A DNA stretch of 64,000 nucleotides from Limnohabitans_A sp048020265 (GTDB lineage Bacteria > Pseudomonadota > Gammaproteobacteria > Burkholderiales > Burkholderiaceae_C): assembly GCF_048020265.1 (NCBI RefSeq), contig NZ_CP171843.1, positions 2,604,001 through 2,668,000 of the forward strand. The letters run 5' to 3'. Below the pieces are notes generated by a model. It made no database searches and was not told where the DNA came from. It saw only the letters and a program-made list of their open reading frames with translations. The translations under genes were made by a program, and so were the position numbers. The first letter of the stretch is position 1. Each line of letters opens with the position of its first letter. Below are positions 51,026-59,237 of this stretch, one piece after another.

Positions 51026-51307
51026 ATGAACCTGCTTTACGAATCCGAGACTTTTGCCGTGATGCATGTGTTGGCCAACGCGCCTGCAGAGCCAGCTCCC
51101 GTGCCCAGCCAACCCCTACTGGAACGCCATGGTTTTGAGATCGTGGACAAGCGCTCTGGCAAAGAGGTGTACCTGGACGGCTCGTGGGCCGAAATGTTCC
51201 AGCAGCAAATCCAGGCCTGGCAACAGCACACCCCGACACAGGAAGAAGTTGAAGACACACTCGAAGGCTACACGGGCCTGGCCCAACAGCCTGTGGTGGT
51301 GCACTGA
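51026..51307 (+). CDS. DUF3567 protein
   Basis: A 93-residue soluble protein of DUF3567, a small family mostly of betaproteobacteria without known function. It begins MNLLYESETFAVMHV and has RHGFEIVDKRSGKEVYLDGSWAE in the middle and the LAQQPVVVH end. ATG 51026 is preceded by GAGGGAG; the upstream in-frame extension lacks conservation that I recognise. A terminator hairpin follows 50 bp later. Confidence 0.85.
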   Translation: MNLLYESETFAVMHVLANAPAEPAPVPSQPLLERHGFEIVDKRSGKEVYLDGSWAEMFQQQIQAWQQHTPTQEEVEDTLEGYTGLAQQPVVVH

Positions 51308-51355
51308 CACAGCGGTTCTGCGTTAGCGGCCTTGTGTTCCCCCCCCCCGCCATCC

Positions 51356-51382
51356 GCCGCCTGCCCCTCAGGCGGCTTTTTT
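51356..51382 (+). terminator. Hairpin terminator after the DUF3567 gene
   Basis: GCCGCCTG and CAGGCGGC form an 8 bp stem with a five-base loop, followed by six T residues. It ends plus-strand transcription from the DUF3108-DUF3567 genes. The right arm and T run are also the last codons of the convergent AbrB-family gene. Confidence 0.88.
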
Positions 51383-52450
51383 GTGTCTGTCAACCCACTT
51401 GAAAATTGGCCCCACCAAAATCAGCACCGCCACCAGACGACAAACTTGGAACGCCGTGACCACCGGCACCCCCAGCTGCAAGACCTTGGCGGTGATGGCC
51501 ATCTCTGCAATGCCGCCCGGCGCGGTACCCAAAATCAAAGTAGCTGGGTGCAGACCAGTGGCCCAAGCCAGGCACAGACCAAAACCCACCGACAGCAACA
51601 GCATGACCGCCGTTCCGAGGGCCACTGACATCAACCAGCGCGGCGCGGTGTGCACAAAGTCCCGCTGAAAACGCACCCCCAAACTCACACCAATCACCAA
51701 CTGCGCCACATTCGACAAAGTCACTGGCACGGCCGACCAATGAACACCGGACAGCGTCAAAGCCATGGACACCAGCAAGGCGCCCATAAACCACGGGTTG
51801 GTGCGTTTGAGCCAGGTCATGATCAGCGCCCCAGCCGCCGTGCTGAGACCCAGCCAAAGTAAGCCTGGCCACAAGGTTAAACCAGCTCCAGGCAACAAAC
51901 GGGCGTCAAGCTGCAAACCCCAATGGCTTTGAGCCCACTGCATGGCAAAAGGCACAGACACCACCACAATCACCAACCGCACGCTGTGCGATGCAGCCAC
52001 CAAGTCCGTCCGTGCACCATGGCGCTCGGCCAATAACGTCATTTCCGATGCGCCGCCAATCGCGCTGGCGAAATAGCTGGTGGCCCGCCAAGCGCCCGGA
52101 GGCAAATGCGCGAAATCGGCCGCATGCTGGCGCTGCAACCAGCAACCAAACAAACCGCCCAACGCCAGCGCCCACACCACGGCCAACACAATCGCCCACC
52201 ACAGACCGACCACCAGCGCCCCCACTTGGGGCGTGAAGTACAGCCCCAAAGCCACGCCAATGACCCATTGCCCCGCGTTGCGCAGCAGCGGTGTACTGCG
52301 CGTAGGTGCCCCCAGCACCGACGCCACTGCAGTGACCAACAAGGGCCCCAACATCCAGGGAATGGGGGTATGCAACCAGACACAGTATTCCGCAGCCACC
52401 CAAGCGGCGACCAGCGTCAGCACCACGCGGAACCATTCACGAAAATTCAT
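51368..52450 (-). CDS. AbrB-family inner-membrane protein
   Basis: A 360-residue polytopic membrane protein of the AbrB family (PF05145, sometimes labelled ammonia monooxygenase-like), made of two related halves. Each half has the glycine-rich segment: ATSYFASAIGGASEMTLLAE and LILGTAPGGIAEMAITAKVL. About ten hydrophobic helices are visible. Function is unproven. ATG 52450 (MNFREWF) is preferred; upstream in-frame sequence contains the terminator of the transaminase gene. Confidence 0.85.
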   Translation of the reverse strand: MNFREWFRVVLTLVAAWVAAEYCVWLHTPIPWMLGPLLVTAVASVLGAPTRSTPLLRNAGQWVIGVALGLYFTPQVGALVVGLWWAIVLAVVWALALGGLFGCWLQRQHAADFAHLPPGAWRATSYFASAIGGASEMTLLAERHGARTDLVAASHSVRLVIVVVSVPFAMQWAQSHWGLQLDARLLPGAGLTLWPGLLWLGLSTAAGALIMTWLKRTNPWFMGALLVSMALTLSGVHWSAVPVTLSNVAQLVIGVSLGVRFQRDFVHTAPRWLMSVALGTAVMLLLSVGFGLCLAWATGLHPATLILGTAPGGIAEMAITAKVLQLGVPVVTAFQVCRLVAVLILVGPIFKWVDRHKKAA

Positions 52451-52456
52451 CGGATC

Positions 52457-52483
52457 AAAAAAAGACCGCCCATGCGGGCGGCC
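52457..52483 (-). terminator. Hairpin terminator after the transaminase gene
   Basis: On the minus strand GGCCGCCC and GGGCGGTC pair (one G:T) around GCAT and are followed by seven T residues. It separates the omega-amino acid transaminase gene from the AbrB-family gene. Confidence 0.88.
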
Positions 52484-52509
52484 GGGTTGAATCAAGACAA
52501 AGCAGCGCC

Positions 52510-53844
52510 TCAGGCGTGGCGACGAATGCTGTCGGCCACCGTTTGCACGATCTGATCGATGTGCGCGTCTTCGACAATGTAGGGTGGGCAAATCACCAGG
52601 TTCTCGCCAGCCGGGCGCACCCAAACGCCCTTATGGAAGCAGTCCATGAAGATGTCATAAGCCCGCTTGCCGGGCGTGCCAGGGATGCTGGCCAGCTCCA
52701 CCGCCCCGGCCAGGCCCAGCGTGCGGATGCCGATCACGTTGGGCAAGCCCTTGAGTGCGCTGTGCATCGCGTCGCCCAGCACACGACCCTTTTGCCCTGC
52801 GCGGGCAAACAGGTTTTCCTCCTTCATCAGGTCCAGCGTGGCAATGGCCGCCGCGCAAGCCACGGGGTGTCCTGAATAGGTGTAACCGTGGAAGAACTCG
52901 ATGGCGTGGGCAGGTGAGTTGGCATTCATCATCGCGTCGTAGATGAAGTCGCGGCAGATCACGCCACCCAGCGGGATCACGCCGTTGGTCACGGCCTTGG
53001 CAAAGTTCAGCATGTCGGGCACCACGCCGTAGTAATCGGCGCCAAAGTTCACGCCCAAGCGGCCAAAGCCGGTGATGACCTCGTCAAAAATCAGCAAGAT
53101 GCCGTGCTTGTCGCAAATTTCGCGCAGGCGCTTCACATAACCTTTGGGCGGGATGTACCAGCCAGCGCTGCCCGCAATAGGCTCGACGATCACGGCTGCG
53201 ATGTTGCTCGGGTCGTGCAGCACCAGGATGCGGTTTTCCAGCTCCAGCAGCGGGTCTTCGGCCCACACCGGTTCTTCGTGGTGGATGTAGGCGTGGTTCA
53301 CCGGATCGTGGATGAAGCGCATGTGGTCCACACGCGGCAGCAGTTGCGCGCCGTACACCTTGCGGTTGGCCGGTAGGCCGCCCACGCTCATGCCGCCAAA
53401 GTTCACGCCGTGGTAACCCTTTTCGCGGCCGATGAAGACGTTGCGGTGGCCTTCGCCCCGGGCGCGGTGGTAGGCCAGCGCCACTTTCAAGGCAGTGTCA
53501 GCCGCTTCCGAGCCCGAATTGCAAAACAGCACCTTGTTCAGGTCACCGGGGGCCATGGCCGAGATCATTTGCGCCGCCTTGAAGGCCTTGTCGTTGCTGG
53601 CCTGAAAGGCGGTGGCGTAGTCCAGCGTGTCGAGCTGATTCTTGATGGCCTCGTTGATCGGGCGGCGGTTGTGGCCCGCACCCACACACCACAGGCTGGA
53701 GATGCCGTCGATCACCTTTTTGCCGTCGTGCGTGGTGAAGTGCATGCCCTCGGCGCCCACGAACACCCGGGGGTCCTGGCGGAAAGTGCGGTTGGGGGTG
53801 AAGGGCAACCATTGGTTGTCCATGTTCAAGTCGGTGTGGGCCAC
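52510..53844 (-). CDS. Omega-amino acid:pyruvate aminotransferase
   Basis: A 444-residue class III PLP aminotransferase, close in appearance to beta-alanine:pyruvate transaminases. It has QWLPFTPNRTFRQDPR at the N-terminus, SSLWCVGAGHNRRPI, FCNSGSEAADTALKVAL, the DEVITGFGRLG motif and the PLP lysine in LNFAKAVTNGVIPLGGV. Likely donors are beta-alanine, taurine-like or other omega-amines. The start is GTG 53844 with GAGGAG 8 nt before. It is divergent from purU. Confidence 0.92.
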   Translation of the reverse strand: MAHTDLNMDNQWLPFTPNRTFRQDPRVFVGAEGMHFTTHDGKKVIDGISSLWCVGAGHNRRPINEAIKNQLDTLDYATAFQASNDKAFKAAQMISAMAPGDLNKVLFCNSGSEAADTALKVALAYHRARGEGHRNVFIGREKGYHGVNFGGMSVGGLPANRKVYGAQLLPRVDHMRFIHDPVNHAYIHHEEPVWAEDPLLELENRILVLHDPSNIAAVIVEPIAGSAGWYIPPKGYVKRLREICDKHGILLIFDEVITGFGRLGVNFGADYYGVVPDMLNFAKAVTNGVIPLGGVICRDFIYDAMMNANSPAHAIEFFHGYTYSGHPVACAAAIATLDLMKEENLFARAGQKGRVLGDAMHSALKGLPNVIGIRTLGLAGAVELASIPGTPGKRAYDIFMDCFHKGVWVRPAGENLVICPPYIVEDAHIDQIVQTVADSIRRHA

Positions 53845-54020
53845 GGCAAAAACTCCTCTGAATCGATCAAGCCAGTCAGTTTAAAGTGCAAACGGGCAGA
53901 CGCCTCGCTCCGGCGTGACACCCTGCGCGATCGGCCAACAGGGGTCTCCTACAATAGAAGGTAACGAAACGACCGTGCCCACCCTCTCCAAGGTCACGGC
54001 GAACCCCGCCGCTTGCAGCC

Positions 54021-54869
54021 ATGACGACCACCTACATCCTCACCCTCTCCTGCCCCGACCGTACCGGCATCGTGCACGCCGTATCGGGTTTTTTGCTGGA
54101 GCGGGGCGGCAACATCGAAGAAGCGGCGCAGTACAACGACCATGACACCGGCCTGTTTTTCATGCGGGTGCAGTTCGCCTGCGCCCAAGCCGATGGCCAA
54201 GCCCTGAACGCCGAGTGGGGCGCGTTTGCCCAGTCTTTTCAGATGAAATGGGACTTGCACACGGCCACTCAGCCCATGCGCACCGTGCTCATGGTCAGCA
54301 AGGAAGGCCACTGCCTGAACGACTTGTTGTTCCGCTGGAAAAGTGGTCTGCTGCCTTTGGACATCCGCGCCATCATCAGCAACCACCGCGAGTTCTACCA
54401 ACTGGCGGCCAGCTACAACGTGCCTTTTCACCACATCCCGGTGACGGCGGCTACCAAAGAGCAGGCTGAAGCCCGGCAGTACGAGATCATCCAGACCGAA
54501 GGCGCCGAGCTGGTGGTGTTGGCCCGCTACATGCAAATCCTGAGCGACGACCTGTGCCGCAAACTGGCTGGTCGCGCCATCAACATCCACCACAGCTTTT
54601 TGCCCAGCTTCAAGGGCGCCAAGCCTTACTACCAGGCCCATGACCGGGGCGTGAAATTGATCGGGGCCACCGCCCACTATGTGACGGCCGACCTGGACGA
54701 AGGCCCGATCATCGAGCAGGACGTGGCCCGTGTGGACCACAGCAAGACGGTGGAAGACCTGACGACCACGGGCCGCGACACCGAAAGCCAAGTGCTGGCC
54801 CGCGCTGTCAAATGGCACAGCGAGCACCGCGTGCTGATCAACGGGCACAAGACGGTGATTTTCAAATAA
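54021..54869 (+). CDS. purU: Formyltetrahydrofolate deformylase
   Basis: A 282-residue enzyme releasing formate from 10-formyltetrahydrofolate and so balancing the one-carbon pool. It has an N-terminal ACT domain (LTLSCPDRTGIVHAVSGFLLE) and a C-terminal formyltransferase-fold domain with VLARYMQILSDDLC, NIHHSFLPSFKGAKPY and GATAHYVTADLDEGPII. The stop codon shares a base with the next start (TAATG). A TACAAT hexamer lies about 70 bp upstream. Confidence 0.95.
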   Translation: MTTTYILTLSCPDRTGIVHAVSGFLLERGGNIEEAAQYNDHDTGLFFMRVQFACAQADGQALNAEWGAFAQSFQMKWDLHTATQPMRTVLMVSKEGHCLNDLLFRWKSGLLPLDIRAIISNHREFYQLAASYNVPFHHIPVTAATKEQAEARQYEIIQTEGAELVVLARYMQILSDDLCRKLAGRAINIHHSFLPSFKGAKPYYQAHDRGVKLIGATAHYVTADLDEGPIIEQDVARVDHSKTVEDLTTTGRDTESQVLARAVKWHSEHRVLINGHKTVIFK

Positions 54870-55744
54870 TGTCCGCCACTTCACGCATCCCGCCCATCCA
54901 GTGCCTCTTGACCTTTGAGGCGCTGGCGCGCTTGCGCAGCGTGACCCAGGCGGCCGAAGAGTTGTGTGTGACGCCTAGTGCCGTCAGCCACCGCGTCAAA
55001 CAGCTGGAGCAGATCATCGGCACCAAGTTGTTTGGCCGGGCCGATTTTTCGCTCACGACCGAAGGCATCGAATACCTGGCGCATGTGCGCGAAGGCTTGG
55101 TGTCGCTGCAGAGATTTCCCACCGCCAGCAACACACCAGGCCGCCGCAAGCTGCGCCTGGCGGTCACCCCTACCTTTGCCCGCTCGGTGTTGATGCCCCG
55201 CCTGAAACACTTTCTGGACGCTTACCCCGAGATCGACATCACCTTGCAAGTGAGCATTCCACTGCTGGACGTGGTGGCCGAAGATGCCGACCTGACGGTG
55301 CGCTTTGGCACGGGCCGCTACTCGGACGTGGAACACGTCTGCCTGGCCAAGGACGAGGTCACGCCCTTGGCCTCGCCAGCCTGGTTGCGCGAAAACGGGC
55401 CGTTCAGCAGCGCCGAAGAGTTGCAAGGCGTGTCCTTGCTGCGCAGCCCGCTGGAGCCCTGGCGCACCTGGTTTGCCGCACACGACCTCGACTGGCCCGA
55501 ACCTACAGACGGCTCGTCGTTCAACGACATTGGCCTTATGTGCGACGCCGCCGCCCAAGGCCTGGGGGTGGGTCTGATCCGCACCAAACTGGGCGCCCCC
55601 TGGCTGGAAAGTGGCCAGCTGGTGCGCCTGTTCGAGCGCAGCGTGCCCAGCCCGCACGCCCATTACCTGTGCTGGCGCACCGGCACCATGGAGCGCTGGG
55701 AATGCGCCACCTTTGCCGACTGGCTCAAAAGCGTGCTGGCCTGA
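54869..55744 (+). CDS. GcvA-like LysR-family regulator
   Basis: A 291-residue LysR-type regulator. The beginning (RIPPIQCLLTFEALARLRSVTQAAEELCVTPSAVSHRVK) and the short effector domain with GRYSDVEHVCLAKDEV resemble GcvA, the glycine cleavage regulator. Translational coupling to purU (TAATG) supports a link with glycine or one-carbon metabolism. The target is inferred; no glycine cleavage genes are in the window. Confidence 0.88.
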   Translation: MSATSRIPPIQCLLTFEALARLRSVTQAAEELCVTPSAVSHRVKQLEQIIGTKLFGRADFSLTTEGIEYLAHVREGLVSLQRFPTASNTPGRRKLRLAVTPTFARSVLMPRLKHFLDAYPEIDITLQVSIPLLDVVAEDADLTVRFGTGRYSDVEHVCLAKDEVTPLASPAWLRENGPFSSAEELQGVSLLRSPLEPWRTWFAAHDLDWPEPTDGSSFNDIGLMCDAAAQGLGVGLIRTKLGAPWLESGQLVRLFERSVPSPHAHYLCWRTGTMERWECATFADWLKSVLA

Positions 55745-55855
55745 AGCCATTGCGCCCCTCAATGTGCGCTTTTCACAAGCACATCAAAGAATATTCAGCC
55801 CATCACAGTCCTCTAGGGCGTACATTCAGATCTTCATTTTGAGGTTTTGCATGCC

Positions 55856-57364
55856 ATGAGCGCCAACACCCCCACCGAAATCCGTGAACTGACCGCCACC
55901 GAACGTGCCGAGCGCCAACGCACTGTGGTGCAGGCTCTAGGTCGGGTGCTGCCACAAGACGCCATCCTCTTCACCCCCGAAGACACGACACCCTATGAGT
56001 GCGATGGCTTGACCGCGTACCGCGAGCGGCCACTGGTGGTCTGCTTGCCAGAGACCGAGGCCCAGGTGCAAGCCGTGCTCAAAGCCTGCCACGCGCTGCA
56101 GGTACCGGTGGTCGCACGCGGCGCGGGCACTGGCTTGTCGGGCGGAGCCATGCCACACCGCATGGGCGTGACGCTCTCCATGGCCCGCTTCAACCAAATC
56201 AAGACCGTGGACCCCGTGAGCCGCACGGCTGTGGTGCAGTGCGGCGTGCGCAACCTGGCCATCAGCGAGGCGGCTGCGCCTTACGGGCTGTATTACGCGC
56301 CCGACCCGTCCAGCCAGATAGCCTGCACCATTGGCGGCAACGTGGCCGAAAATTCGGGCGGCGTGCACTGCCTCAAATACGGCTTGACCGTTCACAACGT
56401 GCTCAAAGTGAAGGGTTTCACCATTGAAGGTGACCCGATTGAGTTTGGCAGCGACGCGCTCGACACGCCCGGCTACGACCTGTTGGCCGTGCTGGTGGGC
56501 AGCGAAGGCATGCTGGCCGTGACGACCGAGGTCACCGTCAAGCTGGTACCCAAGCCGCAGCTGGCACGCTGCATCATGGCCAGCTTTGACGATGTGCGCA
56601 AAGCGGGCGACGCGGTGGCTGCCGTCATCGCGGCGGGCATCATTCCGGCTGGGCTGGAGATGATGGACGGCCCCATGACGATTGCGGTGGAAGACTTTGT
56701 GCACGCGGGCTACGACCTGAGTGCAGCGGCGATTTTGCTGTGTGAGAGCGATGGCACGCCTGAAGAAGTGGAAGAAGAAATTGGTCGTATGAGCGAGGTG
56801 CTGCGCAACTGCGGCGCGACCGCCATCACCGTGAGCCGCGACGAAGCCCAGCGCCTGAAATTCTGGAGCGGTCGCAAGAACGCCTTTCCAGCGTCGGGCC
56901 GTATCAGCCCCGACTACATGTGCATGGACTCGACCATCCCGCGCAAGCGCCTGGCCGACATCCTGCAAGCCATCTCGGAGATGGAAGAAAAATACGCCCT
57001 CAAGTGCCTGAATGTCTTTCACGCGGGCGACGGCAACCTGCACCCGCTGATCCTGTTCGATGCGAACGACCCCGATCAGCTGCGCCGCTGCGAACTGTTT
57101 GGCGCCGACATCCTGGAAACCAGCGTGGCCATGGGGGGCACCGTCACAGGCGAGCACGGCGTGGGCATCGAGAAAGTGAACAGCATGTGCGTGCAGTTCA
57201 GCCCCGAAGAAAACGAGCAGATGTTCGCCGTCAAACGCGCTTTTGACCCACAAGGCCTGCTCAACCCCGGCAAGGTGATTCCGACCCTGAACCGCTGCGC
57301 CGAATACGGCAAGATGCTGGTGCGGGCGGGGGCGATCAAGCACCCAGAACTCGAACGTTTTTGA
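55856..57364 (+). CDS. glcD: FAD-linked oxidase, glycolate oxidase GlcD type
   Basis: A 502-residue flavoprotein of the FAD_binding_4/FAD-oxidase_C family. FAD-binding segments are PVVARGAGTGLSGGAMP and CTIGGNVAENSGGVHC; the C-terminal half has NVFHAGDGNLHPLILFD and GGTVTGEHGVGIEK. GlcD normally works with GlcE and GlcF, but neither follows here, so it could also act alone as a D-2-hydroxyacid (D-lactate) dehydrogenase. Start: ATG 55856 with GAGG 11 nt upstream; TTG 55847 is in frame, but too close to that site, and ATG 55851 is out of frame. Confidence 0.88.
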   Translation: MSANTPTEIRELTATERAERQRTVVQALGRVLPQDAILFTPEDTTPYECDGLTAYRERPLVVCLPETEAQVQAVLKACHALQVPVVARGAGTGLSGGAMPHRMGVTLSMARFNQIKTVDPVSRTAVVQCGVRNLAISEAAAPYGLYYAPDPSSQIACTIGGNVAENSGGVHCLKYGLTVHNVLKVKGFTIEGDPIEFGSDALDTPGYDLLAVLVGSEGMLAVTTEVTVKLVPKPQLARCIMASFDDVRKAGDAVAAVIAAGIIPAGLEMMDGPMTIAVEDFVHAGYDLSAAAILLCESDGTPEEVEEEIGRMSEVLRNCGATAITVSRDEAQRLKFWSGRKNAFPASGRISPDYMCMDSTIPRKRLADILQAISEMEEKYALKCLNVFHAGDGNLHPLILFDANDPDQLRRCELFGADILETSVAMGGTVTGEHGVGIEKVNSMCVQFSPEENEQMFAVKRAFDPQGLLNPGKVIPTLNRCAEYGKMLVRAGAIKHPELERF

Positions 57365-57400
57365 AGCGGCACCTAGGCCCGATTCATGGGCGTGCCTGGT

Positions 57401-58081
57401 TCAATAGTTCAACAAATTGCGCCGGACATGGACCAAATGTTCGATGGCCAGAGCCTTGGCCTGCACGGGGTCACGGGCCTTCAGGGCTTGCAGCAAGGCC
57501 CGGTGTTCTAACTGATAACTCAGACGCCGCTCGGGCGTGAGGCTGCGCTTTTTTAGCATGCCCCATTCGCCTTGGGCGCGGGCTTGGTTCATGAGCTTGA
57601 ACAATTTGGCCACAAAGCTGTTGTGCGCCGCCCGGGCAATGACTTCGTGGAACATGCCGTCCCACACTTCGAACTCTTCCACACTGGTCGCGGCTTCGGC
57701 ACGGTCACAGCAATTGGCCATTTGCTCAAAGTCGGCGGGCGTCGCGTTGCCGATCACCATCTCGATGATGGCCGGCTCCAAAGCCATGCGCGCTTCCATG
57801 AGTTCTGCTGGGCTGGTCTGCCAAGCCGCTTCGGGGGCAGGCGCTGAACGGGCCGGGCCGGTCCATGCCGCCGCCTTGTCAGTGACGTAGGTCCCGCTGC
57901 CAACGGTTTGAGCGATCAGCCCTTGGGCTTTCATCTCCGCCAAGACTTTGCGCACCGTGCTGCGGCTGATTTGGTATTGCTCGCCAAATTCACGCTCCGT
58001 GGGCAGGCGCTCTCCGACTTGCCACTGACCGTTGTGCAGTTGGTCCAGCAAGCTGGCACGAAAGAAATACGAAGAGTCCAC
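57401..58081 (-). CDS. GntR-family regulator with FCD domain
   Basis: A 226-residue regulator. The N-terminal winged helix has WQVGERLPTEREFGEQYQISRSTVRKVLAEM and GLIAQTVGSGTYV; the C-terminal FCD domain has LMEARMALEPAIIEMVI and the metal-site histidines in FHEVIARAAHN and EHRALLQAL. FCD regulators usually repress catabolic operons until a carboxylic acid binds. The start appears to be GTG 58081. It is divergent from the FAH-Bug-hydroxylase operon, which it most likely controls. Confidence 0.9.
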   Translation of the reverse strand: MDSSYFFRASLLDQLHNGQWQVGERLPTEREFGEQYQISRSTVRKVLAEMKAQGLIAQTVGSGTYVTDKAAAWTGPARSAPAPEAAWQTSPAELMEARMALEPAIIEMVIGNATPADFEQMANCCDRAEAATSVEEFEVWDGMFHEVIARAAHNSFVAKLFKLMNQARAQGEWGMLKKRSLTPERRLSYQLEHRALLQALKARDPVQAKALAIEHLVHVRRNLLNY

Positions 58082-58205
58082 GGTTGTCCAGCCACAAATA
58101 AAACCAAATCATACCAATATCAAAGCCATCACGAACAGCTTGCTGAATGCAATAAACAAATCATTTACCCTCGTAAACCCTTGGGTGGATTGTCAAGTAT
58201 GCGTC

Positions 58206-58262
58206 TTGACCATTCGGTCATTTTCTTTATGATGGTTCAAATTGGTTCAAAAGAAACCAATT
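58206..58262 (+). promoter_or_regulatory. Promoter and operator of the FAH-hydroxylase operon
   Basis: TTGACC (58206-58211) and TATGAT (58228-58233) are 16 bp apart. A perfect inverted repeat AATTGGTT-N7-AACCAATT (58240-58262) begins at the predicted transcription start, an ideal place for repression by the divergent GntR regulator. The predicted leader to the start at 58310 is about 70 nt. Confidence 0.6.
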
Positions 58263-58309
58263 CGTCATTGTCATGCAGAAGCCTCGACTTCCGCTCTCAG
58301 GAGAACATT

Positions 58310-59182
58310 TTGCGCATCGCCACATTCGTCCACAACGGAAAACGCCACGTCGGTCAGGTCTCAGCCGATGGCCTGCAGGTCACGCCCTTTGCGTTGACCG
58401 AAGCCCAAGCCCACCATGGCGCCCAGCTGTTGATCGACAACTTGGTCGCTGGACAGCCCTTGCCCGCACTGAGCGGTGCCACCTTGGCCGTGTCTTCGGT
58501 CAAGCTGGAATCGCCCTTGCCCGTGCCGCGACGCAACGTGTGGTGCGTGGGCCGCAATTACCATGCGCACGCCAAGGAGCTGCAGGCCTCGGTCTTCAAG
58601 GACAGCAACACCGACACCAAAGCCTGGCCCATCGTGTTCACCAAGGTGCCCGAGTGCGTGGTCGGCCCGACCGACGATGTGGTGTTGCCCGGTGCGGCCG
58701 TGTCCGACCAGATCGACTATGAAGCCGAGTTGGCCGTGATCATTGGCCAAGGTGGCAAAAACATCAGCCAGGCCGACGCCATGAAGCACGTATTTGGCTA
58801 CACCGTGGTCAACGACGTGACCGCGCGCGATGTGCAAATGCGCCACCAACAGTGGGACATGGGCAAGTCGTTTGACACCTTCTGCCCCATGGGCCCCTGG
58901 ATCGTGACCGCCGACGAAACCGACGGGCGCAAAACCCGCGTGCGCTGCTGGGTCAACGGCGAGCTGCGCCAAGACGGGCCGACCGAGAACATGATCTTCG
59001 ACATCCCCACCCTGATCGAGACCATATCGCGCGGCATCACGCTCTACCCCGGCGACATCATCGCCACCGGCACACCGGCCGGTGTGGGCATGGGTCTGAA
59101 CCCCCCACGCTACATCGCCAAGGGCGATGTGATTCGCGTCGAGATCGACGGCGTGGGCCAGATCGAAAACCGCTTCGTTTGA
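58310..59182 (+). CDS. Fumarylacetoacetate hydrolase family protein, operon-leading
   Basis: A 290-residue FAH-family enzyme. The active-site region shows NVWCVGRNYHAHAKEL, the metal-binding QIDYEAELAVIIGQGG, FGYTVVNDVTARDVQ and GDIIATGTPAGVGMGLNPP. Relatives include hydratases, decarboxylases and acylpyruvate hydrolases of ring-cleavage pathways. The start is TTG 58310: AGGAG lies 6 nt before it and the protein then begins at the usual place (RIATFVHNG); no ATG is suitable. It is the first gene of the operon with two Bug receptors and a molybdenum hydroxylase. Confidence 0.88.
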   Translation: MRIATFVHNGKRHVGQVSADGLQVTPFALTEAQAHHGAQLLIDNLVAGQPLPALSGATLAVSSVKLESPLPVPRRNVWCVGRNYHAHAKELQASVFKDSNTDTKAWPIVFTKVPECVVGPTDDVVLPGAAVSDQIDYEAELAVIIGQGGKNISQADAMKHVFGYTVVNDVTARDVQMRHQQWDMGKSFDTFCPMGPWIVTADETDGRKTRVRCWVNGELRQDGPTENMIFDIPTLIETISRGITLYPGDIIATGTPAGVGMGLNPPRYIAKGDVIRVEIDGVGQIENRFV

Positions 59183-59237
59183 GCCGACCCAGCTGGCAGG
59201 GCTTGGCCCTGACCTGCCCCACAAGAGGAGACAAATC

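Noticed and set aside
51340..51349. Run of ten C residues
   Set aside because: It lies in a non-coding gap after the DUF3567 gene, so it cannot act as a coding frameshift site; it may simply be a homopolymer prone to sequencing error.
55937..57343. Minus-strand frame of 468 codons opposite glcD
   Set aside because: Antisense shadow of a clear flavoprotein gene; no ribosome binding site or domain.
57365..57400. Hairpin GGCAC...GTGCC between glcD and the GntR gene as terminator
   Set aside because: The stem is interrupted and no T run follows on either strand, so I did not list it as a terminator.
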